64,000 nt of DNA from Mucilaginibacter sp. cycad4 (lineage in GTDB: Bacteria; Bacteroidota; Bacteroidia; Sphingobacteriales; Sphingobacteriaceae). This document shows, piece after piece, positions 40,488-47,965 of this stretch. Each line of letters begins with the position of its first letter. The first letter of the stretch is position 1. The notes under the pieces are model-generated. The model made no database searches. It was not told the DNA's origin and saw only the letters and a list, made by a program, of their open reading frames with translations. The position numbers and the translations under genes were made by a program. The stretch lies in the NCBI RefSeq assembly GCF_034263275.1, contig NZ_CP139559.1, forward strand, positions 6,076,001-6,140,000, read 5' to 3'.

Positions 40488-41054
40488 TTAAAGCATATTT
40501 CTTAATTTCTCCAGCCCGCGCGAGAGCAGTGATTTTACTGTGCCTTCATTTTTATCCAGGATCTCGCTGATCTCCATATTGGTTTTCTGTTCAAAGTATC
40601 TTAAGGAAATTACCTCCTGGTATTTAATATCAAGCTTAAGCAGGTTTTGGCGGATGCGGTTATAATCATTAAATGCTTTCAGCTCCTGTTCCATCATTTC
40701 GCGCTCGTTACCTGCATGGTCATGCAGCAGCTTTTCCATCTGCGGATTTTCCAGCAGTTGTTGTAGCGACTCCGGTTTGTATTTGCTGCCGCGGTAATAT
40801 TGGTTAAGCTCGTTGGTAGCAATACGATAAAGCCATGATGACAGGCCTATCCCCTTCCATTTAAATGAACCTATCTTCAAAAAAGCTTTAAGGAAAGTTT
40901 CGGCTGCGATATCCCTTGCCAGGTCATAATCTCCGCAGCGGCGCATAATATAGCCAAATACCGGTTTATACCAACGGTCGAACACCTGCCCAAAGGCAGC
41001 CGGGTTGGTTCGGCATTGTTCAATAAGCTGGGCTTCGGTGTGGTTAGGGTTCAT
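40488..41054 (-). CDS. ECF RNA polymerase sigma factor
   Basis: A 188-residue sigma-70 family protein. Region 2 contains DLARDIAAETFLKAFLKIGSF followed by SWLYRIATNELNQYYR (blocks in part); region 4 includes YQEVISLRYFEQKTNMEISEI and a helix-turn-helix LDKNEGTVKSLLSRGLEKL. Sigma1.1 and region 3 are absent, as in ECF types. It begins an operon with two small membrane proteins that may restrain or sense for it. The target promoters cannot be deduced. ATG at 41054. Confidence 0.93.
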   Translation of the reverse strand: MNPNHTEAQLIEQCRTNPAAFGQVFDRWYKPVFGYIMRRCGDYDLARDIAAETFLKAFLKIGSFKWKGIGLSSWLYRIATNELNQYYRGSKYKPESLQQLLENPQMEKLLHDHAGNEREMMEQELKAFNDYNRIRQNLLKLDIKYQEVISLRYFEQKTNMEISEILDKNEGTVKSLLSRGLEKLRNML

Positions 41055-41206
41055 AGCTGCAACGGCACTATAATGCAGTAAGCATTATTTGGTTGCAATC
41101 TAATTTAGGAAAAGAACATCGTTAAAATGACAGTTGTGTTTTAACGCAAGGTTGAATTTTGAATAAATATATCAGGAGATAGGCTATAAATTGGTATCAT
41201 TGATAT

Positions 41207-42502
41207 ATGCCATACCGTATGCGTTTTAATTTAAAACAAAACCCTTATTTCCTGTTTTCACCGTTCCTGATTTATTACGTTTATCGTGTATTGAAATTTA
41301 AATACCCAGTGCTGTATGGCGATGAGCCCAGGTACGTGGGTTTTGCATCTAACTTAATTCGTGGTTTTTATTCGGCCCCCGCACCTGATATCAATTTATG
41401 GAGTGGTCCGGGTTATCCTATTGTACTTATGCCTTGTGCTGCGTTGCATTTGCCAATTATTTGGTATTCCTTATTAAATGCGCTTTTCTTTTACCTGTCG
41501 GTGGTATTTTTTTATCAGGCCCTGCGTTATGTGGTTAAGGAAAAACTGGCAATGCTATTTGCTGTTATATGGGCATTTTATATTAATCTTTACCAGTTTT
41601 TACCCGCTATTTATACCGAGGTTTTTACTTCATTTTTAATAGTAAGTATTGTATACAGCATCACCCTGTATTATGTGAAACGTAAAACAGTATACGTTGT
41701 ACTTTCAGGTTTTCTGATTGGTTTCCTGGCCTTAACCAAAATCATTTTCGGTTATGTGATATTGCTTTGTTTGGTTATCTGTTTGCTGTTAAGTATTATA
41801 AAGGCGATAAGAACATCTTGTATTAAGGCAGTTTGTATCTTCGCTATAGCCTTGCTTACTACAGTGCCATACCTTTCTTATACCCAACACCTTACCGGAA
41901 AGATTTTTTACTGGGGAAACTCCGGAGGGATGAGTTTGTACTGGATGAGTTCGCCTTATGACTTGGAATATGGCGACTGGAAGGTTCCCTATCTGTCTAA
42001 CTCAATACTCCCGATGCCGTTTAAATCAACCGAAGGCGATTCGCTGCTGCAAGCAAATCATGCCAAAGAGATATCTTTTATCATGGCGCACCAGGCCGTT
42101 GAACAGGATGAGCTTTTTAAAAAGGCCGCAATTAGGAACATTAAACAGGCACCTAAAAAATTTGTAAAAAATTACCTCTACAACATCTCGCGGATGCTTT
42201 TTGATTTTCCTTATTCATATACCTATCAGGTTACTCAAACAATAAGTAACATTATTACAGGGTCCCTGCTTTTGTGGACTTCCGTTATTTGTTTAGCCGT
42301 AAGTATAATTAACCGGAAGAAGATCATCTATCCGGTTAAGCTAACAATGCTGCTTTTTACGGTTTACTTTTTACTTAGTGGCTTTGTAAGTGCTTACGTG
42401 AGGCAATTGGATGTTATAGTGCCGATACTGCTTTTTTGGATAGCCTGCACTATTAATAAAATGCCAAAAATGAGCCTCAGGTTTAAAGAGGGGGCTGTTT
42501 AA
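41207..42502 (+). CDS. Polytopic GT-C-like glycosyltransferase family protein
   Basis: A 431-residue membrane protein with about ten helices. After the first segment it has the motif YGDEPRYVGFA, the acidic D/E pair in the first extracytoplasmic loop typical of GT-C enzymes (GT39/ArnT/PMT type) that use polyprenyl-phosphate sugars. The rest is hydrophobic with one longer loop (about residues 240-300). It may glycosylate a lipid or protein outside the membrane; no cluster context helps. It converges on trmD with a 4-bp stop-to-stop overlap. Confidence 0.65.
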   Translation: MPYRMRFNLKQNPYFLFSPFLIYYVYRVLKFKYPVLYGDEPRYVGFASNLIRGFYSAPAPDINLWSGPGYPIVLMPCAALHLPIIWYSLLNALFFYLSVVFFYQALRYVVKEKLAMLFAVIWAFYINLYQFLPAIYTEVFTSFLIVSIVYSITLYYVKRKTVYVVLSGFLIGFLALTKIIFGYVILLCLVICLLLSIIKAIRTSCIKAVCIFAIALLTTVPYLSYTQHLTGKIFYWGNSGGMSLYWMSSPYDLEYGDWKVPYLSNSILPMPFKSTEGDSLLQANHAKEISFIMAHQAVEQDELFKKAAIRNIKQAPKKFVKNYLYNISRMLFDFPYSYTYQVTQTISNIITGSLLLWTSVICLAVSIINRKKIIYPVKLTMLLFTVYFLLSGFVSAYVRQLDVIVPILLFWIACTINKMPKMSLRFKEGAV

Positions 42503-43179
42503 TCGTTATCCAACAAATCAGGCCTTCTGGCCCTTGTGCGCTCTAAGGCCTGCTCGTGGCGCCATTTTTCTATTTCGGGTGTGTTGCCTCCTAAAAGAAT
42601 TTCGGGTACCTTGTGGCCGTTCCAGTCGGCCGGGCGGGTATAAACGGGGGCGTCCAGCAGGTCGTCCTGGAATGAATCAGACAGGGCGGATGTTTCATCA
42701 CTCAATACGCCGGGGATAAGCCTCACTACTGCATCAACCAGTACGGCTGCGGGTAGCTCTCCGCCCGAAAGTACATAGTCGCCTATCGAGATCTCGCGGG
42801 TTACATAAATGTCGCGGATACGCTGATCGATGCCTTTATAATGACCGCAAAGGATAATGATATTTTTTTTGATGGAAAGCTGGTTGGCGATAGCCTGATT
42901 GAGTGTTTCACCATCGGGCGACATGAAAATGATCTCGTCATATTCACGTTCTGATTTTAATTTTTCAATACAAGCCGCAAACGGAGGGATGGTCATCACC
43001 ATGCCGCTACCGCCGCCGTAAGGGTAGTCATCAACACTTTTTTGCTTGTTGGTGGCATAGTCCCTCAGATTATGAACAACAATTTCAGAAATCCCCTTTT
43101 TCTGCGCACGCTGCAAAATGGAATGAGCAAAAGGGCTTTCAAGCAAACCTGGCAATACAGAGATGATATCGAAACGCAT
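42499..43179 (-). CDS. trmD: tRNA (guanine-N1)-methyltransferase
   Basis: A 226-residue SPOUT methyltransferase that makes m1G37 in tRNAs. Conserved pieces: MRFDIISVLPGLLESPF, DDYPYGGGSGMVM, IILCGHYKGIDQRI (knot region) and EISIGDYVLSGGELPA, followed by the helical C-terminal domain. Normal length. Overlaps the convergent GT-C-like gene by 4 bp. Not linked here to rpsP-rimM or rplS. A repeat-type inverted repeat lies just upstream at 43190-43270. Confidence 0.96.
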   Translation of the reverse strand: MRFDIISVLPGLLESPFAHSILQRAQKKGISEIVVHNLRDYATNKQKSVDDYPYGGGSGMVMTIPPFAACIEKLKSEREYDEIIFMSPDGETLNQAIANQLSIKKNIIILCGHYKGIDQRIRDIYVTREISIGDYVLSGGELPAAVLVDAVVRLIPGVLSDETSALSDSFQDDLLDAPVYTRPADWNGHKVPEILLGGNTPEIEKWRHEQALERTRARRPDLLDND

Positions 43180-43189
43180 ATTTTCTTCA

Positions 43190-43270
43190 GACTCAGGATA
43201 AAAGAATCAGGATGCAAGATTACTGAAAAATGTGCTGTCTCCGAAATTGTCTTGATTCCTGAGTCTTGCA
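43190..43270. repeat. Imperfect inverted repeat
   Basis: GACTCAGGA (43190-43198) pairs with TCCTGAGTC (43257-43265), extended by GAATCA/TGATTC and TGCAAGA/TCTTGCA pairs. Belongs with the CAAGANTCAAGA-like units at 32.7-32.9 kb and near 43670-43700. Confidence 0.7.
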
Positions 43271-43286
43271 ATCTTTTTTCTATAGC

Positions 43287-43658
43287 CTATCCCCGATGCT
43301 GATAAACTCCCCATAAATTACCCGCAGGATCAGTAAAATGTGCCGTGATCTCCGGGAAATCCTTACCTATGGGTTGAACGATGATACCTCCGTTGGCCTC
43401 TATCAGATTAAGCGTTGCTTCTGCATCGTCAACCATAATGGAGATCAGTAACCCTGCTTTGCCCATTGGCTCACGACCGGTTACCCACATGCCGCTTACT
43501 TCGCCCACGCCGTCGTCAAAAGAGGCAAAGCCATGATTGTCGGTGCGGATATGCCAGCCGAAAACTGCCTGAAAAAACTTTGATGATACGCTGATATCAT
43601 TGGCCGGAATTTCGATGTAGCATATTTTGCCGTTGCCGTAGGTGGGTTGCTTTTCCAT
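43287..43658 (-). CDS. VOC family protein (glyoxalase/bleomycin-resistance fold)
   Basis: A 123-residue protein with the paired beta-alpha-beta-beta-beta VOC fold: ICYIEIPANDISVSSKFFQA at the start and HFTDPAGNLWGVYQH at the end, where a conserved Glu is replaced in part. Start at ATG 43658; the 17 residues upstream are unlike the family and come from a repeat. VOC proteins bind metal and small molecules; the substrate is unknown. Last gene of an apparent operon of two membrane proteins, an XRE regulator and two VOC proteins. Confidence 0.88.
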   Translation of the reverse strand: MEKQPTYGNGKICYIEIPANDISVSSKFFQAVFGWHIRTDNHGFASFDDGVGEVSGMWVTGREPMGKAGLLISIMVDDAEATLNLIEANGGIIVQPIGKDFPEITAHFTDPAGNLWGVYQHRG

Positions 43659-43708
43659 AATAGTGCTTTTTATCTTGTCTCTTGATTCTTGTTGCTTGCT
43701 TCTATACA

Positions 43709-44098
43709 CTATATCGCTTTCTCAATCATCCATCGATGCCCAAAAGGATCAATAAAGTCGCCCTGGCGGTAGCCATAGTCCCAGTCCGTTACCTCAGAAG
43801 CTATCTTTGCACCTGCTCGTCTTGCAGATTCCATCACCGCGTACACATCATCAACAAAAAGACCGATGGTAACACTGGTAGCTTTTGTGGTACCGGGGCA
43901 AAGCACAGCCGTTCGTTCTGTTTCCTCGTGCAGGTGAAAAATGGTTCCATCTATCGATAGCTCTGATACATGGATGCTGCCATCATCATTGCTGAAGCGC
44001 CTTAGTTCAACCGCGCCTAAAGCTTTAATGTAAAAGCTGATGTCGGTTACACCATGCGGAATGGCTAACTGCGGTGCGAAGCTTGGTTTTGTTGCCAT
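43709..44098 (-). CDS. VOC family protein (PhnB-like)
   Basis: A 129-residue VOC protein of the PhnB/YraH-like subgroup: IPHGVTDISFYIKALGAVEL at the start and YRQGDFIDPFGHRWMIEKA at the C-terminus. Ends with a potential metal ligand Glu in MIEK. It follows the XRE regulator by 16 bp and precedes a second, only distantly similar VOC gene by 50 bp. Substrate unknown; small-molecule binding or resistance is the usual guess for such proteins. Confidence 0.88.
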   Translation of the reverse strand: MATKPSFAPQLAIPHGVTDISFYIKALGAVELRRFSNDDGSIHVSELSIDGTIFHLHEETERTAVLCPGTTKATSVTIGLFVDDVYAVMESARRAGAKIASEVTDWDYGYRQGDFIDPFGHRWMIEKAI

Positions 44099-44114
44099 GG
44101 TTATATTGATTTGG

Positions 44115-44315
44115 TTAATCTTCTTCGTCTAACGAAAAAACGTCTTCTACAGGTTTGCCAAATACACGGGCTATTTTTAAAGCCAGCACGGTAGATGGCA
44201 CGTACCTGTTACTTTCGATGGTGTTAATGGTTTGCCGCGACACCCCGATAAGCTCTGCAAGCTCGGCCTGGGTTATGTTTTTGATGGCCCGCTCAACCCT
44301 GATGTTGTTTTTCAT
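44115..44315 (-). CDS. Small XRE-family transcriptional regulator
   Basis: A 66-residue single helix-turn-helix protein: RVERAIKNITQAELAELIGV then SRQTINTIESNRYVPSTVLA and a C-terminal FGKPVEDVFSLDEED. This is the compact XRE type found with small membrane proteins in many genomes. Its ATG overlaps the preceding membrane protein stop (ATGA, 4 bp). An 18-bp perfect palindrome over the operon promoter at 45261-45278 is a plausible operator, giving autoregulation of the whole unit. Confidence 0.92.
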   Translation of the reverse strand: MKNNIRVERAIKNITQAELAELIGVSRQTINTIESNRYVPSTVLALKIARVFGKPVEDVFSLDEED

Positions 44316-44749
44316 GCCTGCCCCTCTTCCTTATTGATAAGGCGGTTGTTCTGAAAAATCTTCCACCTGAAGCGGACAATAAAAAACACAAGCGGTACCA
44401 ATAAATTTAAAAACAAAATATGTTCGGTGTCTTTACTTAATATTAAACTCAGCACCAAAAGTATATAATTTACATAAATAGCCCATTGCAGGGAATCAAG
44501 CCGGAGCTTAAAGATCTGTTCGTCCTCTATCCGTTCTTTAGCAAATGCGATAAAGAACAAACCGATAGCCATGAGCAGCGTAGTGGTCATAAAAAAAATG
44601 TGATGACTGTTAAACAGGTCGTCGCTTACGGGCTCATCGTGCATGCTGAAGCCCATTTTTTTTTTAAACATCACAATGGGGATATGGATCAGGAAAAGCG
44701 CAAGCCCCAGGTACCTGAACCAGTGCGGAAATAAAAAGCGTGATTTCAT
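44312..44749 (-). CDS. Membrane protein, paralog B of an XRE-linked pair
   Basis: A 145-residue protein with about four membrane helices, opening MKSRFLFPHWFRYLGLAL and ending with FFIVRFRWKIFQNNRL. It is clearly paralogous to the next gene upstream (shared MKSRFLFP, E-x-EDE-x-I, LRxDSLQWAxYVNY and VFFIVRFRWK). It overlaps both neighbours by 4 bp (ATGA at each junction), so translation is coupled to the paralog and to the XRE regulator. Family and function not known to me. Confidence 0.8.
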   Translation of the reverse strand: MKSRFLFPHWFRYLGLALFLIHIPIVMFKKKMGFSMHDEPVSDDLFNSHHIFFMTTTLLMAIGLFFIAFAKERIEDEQIFKLRLDSLQWAIYVNYILLVLSLILSKDTEHILFLNLLVPLVFFIVRFRWKIFQNNRLINKEEGQA

Positions 44750-45216
44750 GATTGCATTGCTCCTTTAACTTCTGTTGTTAAGCCTCTGTTTAATAAAAAC
44801 ATCTTCCACCTGAAACGGACGATGAAAAATACCAGCAGGGTTAATACATTATACATCGTGAACATCAGGAAAGTAATGCCATAGGAGGCGAAGATGAGTA
44901 CCGCGAAAACAGCATAATTAACGTAGACGGCCCATTGTAAAGAATCTGACCGGAGTTGTACTATATGCTCATCTTCAACGCTTTCTTTTGAAAACGCTAA
45001 TAAAATTAAACCTGATAATACCATAAGCAACTGGATCTCATCATCAAAAGATTCATCTCTTGAAGCTCCCCAAAAACTGTTTCCAGTTGAGAAACTGTGC
45101 CATACAAAAATCTCTTTTGAGCTGTTTTGCGAATAAATAAAAAAGGCAATTCCTGCTAAAAATAAAAACAGCCCCAGGAACCGGACTTTTGACGGAAATA
45201 AGAATCGTGATTTCAT
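44746..45216 (-). CDS. Membrane protein, paralog A of an XRE-linked pair
   Basis: A 156-residue protein with about four membrane helices and the same landmarks as its downstream paralog (MKSRFLFP, LRSDSLQWAVYVNY, FFIVRFRWKMF). Start taken at ATG 45216, which sits just downstream of a -7 promoter box; an extension to 45279 would run through the promoter. First gene of the five-gene unit. Function unknown; the combination of small membrane proteins with a compact XRE repressor recalls DUF2178/DUF2975-type modules. Confidence 0.8.
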   Translation of the reverse strand: MKSRFLFPSKVRFLGLFLFLAGIAFFIYSQNSSKEIFVWHSFSTGNSFWGASRDESFDDEIQLLMVLSGLILLAFSKESVEDEHIVQLRSDSLQWAVYVNYAVFAVLIFASYGITFLMFTMYNVLTLLVFFIVRFRWKMFLLNRGLTTEVKGAMQS

Positions 45217-45236
45217 AATTGTAAAGTTTGGCTTAC

Positions 45237-45244
45237 CAAAAGTA
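45237..45244 (-). promoter_or_regulatory. -7 box of the membrane-protein/XRE/VOC operon
   Basis: TACTTTTG on the minus strand is an exact TAnnTTTG match. A TTTG at 45267-45264, 19 bp upstream, is a well-spaced -33 element and lies inside the palindrome. Confidence 0.65.
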
Positions 45245-45260
45245 AAATAAACTTTACAAA

Positions 45261-45278
45261 TGTCAAATATATTTGACA
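45261..45278. promoter_or_regulatory. 18-bp perfect palindrome, candidate XRE operator
   Basis: TGTCAAATATATTTGACA is a perfect dyad that covers the -33 element of the operon promoter. Binding here would block RNA polymerase, which fits autorepression by the XRE protein encoded in the same operon. Confidence 0.6.
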
Positions 45279-45483
45279 AAATATTTTTTTAATCACGCCA
45301 AATAAAAAATGCCCTCGGTGATAAATAGCTTTCGCCCCTTTGGCAATGAGATCCGGCCATTATCAAATCCTTGTAAAATAAAAGCCGATGTAGGAATTGA
45401 GGATATTATTAAAAAAAGCTGCTAATATAGATTGGCTTATAAATCTTTAATATCTTAGTATAAGGCAAATAACGCACGAAGAA

Positions 45484-45534
45484 ATGATTAGGATGGCGGA
45501 GAATATGAAAGTAGCTAACACGAAAAAAAGATGA
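45484..45534 (+). CDS. 16-residue leader peptide candidate
   Basis: ATG at 45484 opens MIRMAENMKVANTKKR and its TGA overlaps the ATG of the next gene (ATGA). The overlap and strand suggest translational coupling or a short regulatory open frame. It could equally be a chance frame or the remnant of a lost upstream gene. Confidence 0.35.
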   Translation: MIRMAENMKVANTKKR

Positions 45535-46136
45535 CTGATTTAGAGTTGTATGATGCAATTAGGCTTGAATGCCATGATAAAGCGTTTCACTGCTTTGGAT
45601 ATTCATATATTTTTGAAAAAAGAGCTAACCTTTTTAGAAAGGTTGTATATCTTATTAAAGCATTGGGAATACTCGTGCCAGCATTAATAGGAGCAACCGT
45701 ATTAGGATATGGGATACACAATAGCACACTTATTTGGATTGTATACATAGCCATTCCTGTAATGATAATTCAATTCATATTTTCGCTTATTACTATTTTA
45801 TATAAATGGGACGATGAGTTATCATATGCATATGAAGCAAAGGTTTCTTATGATAATTTATACTCCAAATACAAAAAATTGGGTAAAACGCCACCGTTGA
45901 AGTATTTAGATTTAAAAAGGGAGTATGATTTAATCGAATTGGAAAAAACGCTTAGAAATCAACAAGATTCCCAACACGGAATAAAAGATTGGGAGTTGAG
46001 ACGAGGCATGAGATATTCGCTTCGTGAGCATAAAGAAAAATGTCACGGATGCGAAATAATGCCATTATCTATTATATCTACAGACTGTTACGTTTGTGGC
46101 AACTTTTCACTTAAATACCAAACATATAAATCATGA
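45531..46136 (+). CDS. Two-TM protein with C-terminal CxxC-x11-CxxC motif (mobilome / SLATT-like)
   Basis: A 201-residue protein. Residues about 38-62 and 68-90 form a membrane hairpin, followed by an amphipathic helical part (WDDELSYAYEAKVSYDNLY), a layout like SLATT effectors that are thought to form pores in nucleotide-signal defence systems. The C-terminus has Cys171-x2-Cys174-x11-Cys186-x2-Cys189, a zinc-ribbon-like motif; I recall NCBI using the name mobilome CxxCx(11)CxxC protein for such a family. Base composition is AT-rich (13 G/C in the 60 bases at 45601), unlike neighbours, suggesting transfer. A 62-residue gene overlaps its end. Role in defence is inference. Confidence 0.7.
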   Translation: MTDLELYDAIRLECHDKAFHCFGYSYIFEKRANLFRKVVYLIKALGILVPALIGATVLGYGIHNSTLIWIVYIAIPVMIIQFIFSLITILYKWDDELSYAYEAKVSYDNLYSKYKKLGKTPPLKYLDLKREYDLIELEKTLRNQQDSQHGIKDWELRRGMRYSLREHKEKCHGCEIMPLSIISTDCYVCGNFSLKYQTYKS

Positions 46137-46321
46137 GTCAAAAAACTGAAAACATTAAATTAGCATATACTGATTTAGACTATGCTGAAAGATTAGAAAT
46201 CCAACAATGGATAAAAGACTACGAAGCGTCTGATTTTAAGCAAAGAGACTCCATAAGGGAGACCTTTAACAAGAGTTTAGGCCCACGAGCTACCGCATCT
46301 TGTAAATATTGTGGGAAATAA
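46133..46321 (+). CDS. Small unknown protein coupled to the CxxC-x11-CxxC protein
   Basis: A 62-residue charged protein (MSQKTENIKLAYTDLDYAER...) ending in ATASCKYCGK, a single CxxC. Its ATG overlaps the upstream stop by 4 bp (ATGA), arguing for a real, translationally coupled gene. The composition is AT-rich like its partner. No family recognised. It may be an accessory, adaptor or immunity-like partner of the two-TM protein. Confidence 0.6.
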   Translation: MSQKTENIKLAYTDLDYAERLEIQQWIKDYEASDFKQRDSIRETFNKSLGPRATASCKYCGK

Positions 46322-46503
46322 GATTATGGTTAGAAAATAATAGCCTATATGTACAAAATACAATAGGTTCAATTGCCAAGTATCATAAATGTCCTTATCC
46401 ACGTACTTTGTTGCGGATGGATTTTTCTCATGTCTAATTTTTTTTAAATTTTTCCAGGTGGTGTACAGTTACCAGTCTGTTGACAAATCATTTTAAATAG
46501 AAA

Positions 46504-46525
46504 ATGCCCGTGAGGACACGGGCAT
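46504..46525 (-). terminator. Terminator of the rpsP-rimM operon
   Basis: Perfect 9-bp stem ATGCCCGTG (46504-46512) / CACGGGCAT (46517-46525), followed on the minus strand by TTTTCTATTT. Confidence 0.85.
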
Positions 46526-46559
46526 AGGGTTCAAATATCTTATTTCTTTATTCTAAAAG

Positions 46560-47087
46560 CTATCCTTCCAGATAGATATCCAGCAATCCCTCCGGCAAAT
46601 CGATGTAAATTTCACCACCTTCAACATCTATTCCTTTAATGATCTCTAAGTTAAGCGGGAAAAGTACTTCCTTATTTTTGTACTGCACAGTAGCTATCAA
46701 TTGCTGTGGATATTCCTGTACAGTTAGTATTTCGCCCAGTTCGCCGTGGGTTTCATCTATAGCGATAAAGCCTTCCACATCGTTCAGGGTAAATTCGCTT
46801 TTCTTTCTCTTTGGCTTCAGCTTATTGGGCAGGTAGATATCCCGTTTAACCAGTGCCGATGCTTTTTCAATGGTATCAACATCTTCCAGGTTAAGATAAG
46901 CATTGTTTTTTTGCAGGTATTTTATTGATGATACAAAATAAGGGATCATTTTGCCGGCAATATCAATGAACACCGCGTTAAATTTAATAGCTTCTATGCC
47001 ATCAAAATCAACGTAGATCTGTAGCTCACCTTTTAAGCCTTTGGTTTTTAGTACACTGCCTATTCTGAAATGATCTTCAGCTTTCAT
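46560..47087 (-). CDS. rimM: Ribosome maturation factor RimM
   Basis: A 175-residue protein with an N-terminal beta-barrel (FRIGSVLKTKGLKGELQIYV) and a PRC-barrel C-terminal domain with LFPLNLEIIKGIDVEGGEIY (in part). It binds S19 and helps 30S head maturation. Start set at ATG 47087 (MKAEDHFRIGS); the longer ORF start would overlap a region with no match. It lies 122 bp downstream of rpsP on the same strand, the common rpsP-rimM arrangement, but trmD and rplS are not attached here. Confidence 0.95.
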   Translation of the reverse strand: MKAEDHFRIGSVLKTKGLKGELQIYVDFDGIEAIKFNAVFIDIAGKMIPYFVSSIKYLQKNNAYLNLEDVDTIEKASALVKRDIYLPNKLKPKRKKSEFTLNDVEGFIAIDETHGELGEILTVQEYPQQLIATVQYKNKEVLFPLNLEIIKGIDVEGGEIYIDLPEGLLDIYLEG

Positions 47088-47209
47088 ATAAAATGAGTTA
47101 AACAATAATGGCGAAGCTGTTTGCCTCGCCATTATTCGGATTTAAGAAATCAAGCGTAAAAATTAAAGACAAAATGTTCTTATTGCCTTCTGTACGCTTA
47201 ATCAAATAA

Positions 47210-47734
47210 TTATTCTGCGCTTTCAGCTTCTTCAGTTGCTGCATCTTCTGCAGGAGCTTCAGTTTCTTCGGCAGCAGGAGCGTTTTTAGCAGCAATAGCA
47301 GCAGCTTTTTCTTCGCTCTTTTTAGCTTCAGCAGCTAAAGCAGCTTTGCGGGCTTCGTCTTTAGCAACGTTAAGGCTGGATTTTTTACCGGTAATTTTGC
47401 CTTCTTTCTGGTCAAGCCATTCAGCAAATTTGGTTTCCAGTTGCTCTTCGGTTAAAGCACCTTTTTTAACACCGCCTTGTAAGTGTTTTTTGTACAGCAC
47501 ACCTTTGTATGAAAGGATAGCACGACAAGTATCGGTAGGCTGGGCGCCGTTGTTAACCCAATCTAAAGTTTTGTCGAAATTAATGTCAATAGTTGCGGGG
47601 TTTGTGTTTGGGTTGTATGAACCTAAACGCTCAATGAAGCGTCCATCACGTGGAGCGCGTGAGTCTGCTACCACGATGTAATAAAAAGGTTTACCTTTTT
47701 TACCGTGTCTTTGTAGTCTGATCTTAGTTGCCAT
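47210..47734 (-). CDS. rpsP: 30S ribosomal protein S16
   Basis: A 174-residue protein: the first 80 or so residues are standard S16 (IRLQRHGKKGKPFYYIVVAD, then DGRFIERLGSYNP), followed by a long Lys/Ala/Glu-rich tail ending in repeated EAPAEDAATEEAES. Such tails are usual for S16 of Bacteroidota and of unknown purpose. S16 is an early 30S assembly protein. A consensus promoter and a leader hairpin lie upstream, making post-transcriptional control possible. rimM follows. Confidence 0.97.
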   Translation of the reverse strand: MATKIRLQRHGKKGKPFYYIVVADSRAPRDGRFIERLGSYNPNTNPATIDINFDKTLDWVNNGAQPTDTCRAILSYKGVLYKKHLQGGVKKGALTEEQLETKFAEWLDQKEGKITGKKSSLNVAKDEARKAALAAEAKKSEEKAAAIAAKNAPAAEETEAPAEDAATEEAESAE

Positions 47735-47760
47735 TGTAAATTTTTATGTATTCAACATTA

Positions 47761-47786
47761 TCCCCGGAGTTCTTTCTGCGGGGATG
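47761..47786 (-). promoter_or_regulatory. Leader stem-loop in the rpsP 5' region
   Basis: On the minus strand ATCCCCG pairs with CGGGGAT around a 12-nt loop, right at the expected mRNA 5' end. It may be a leader for ribosomal-protein feedback or simply 5' stabilisation. Confidence 0.5.
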
Positions 47787-47794
47787 CAAAGGTA
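47787..47794 (-). promoter_or_regulatory. -7 promoter box of rpsP
   Basis: TACCTTTG on the minus strand matches TAnnTTTG exactly, about 55 bp upstream of the rpsP ATG. Confidence 0.65.
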
Positions 47795-47965
47795 TTAATT
47801 TTTATCATAATTAAAAATGGTTGATAATTAATTATTTATGGTTGAAGTGAATGGTTGATTGGGTTGACTGGTGAATGGTTGTTTTTGTAGGACATGATTT
47901 GGTTTATTTAGCTGTTTTTTAAACTTAACATTGCAGTAATTTAAAAAAATCGCAATTTACCTGCC

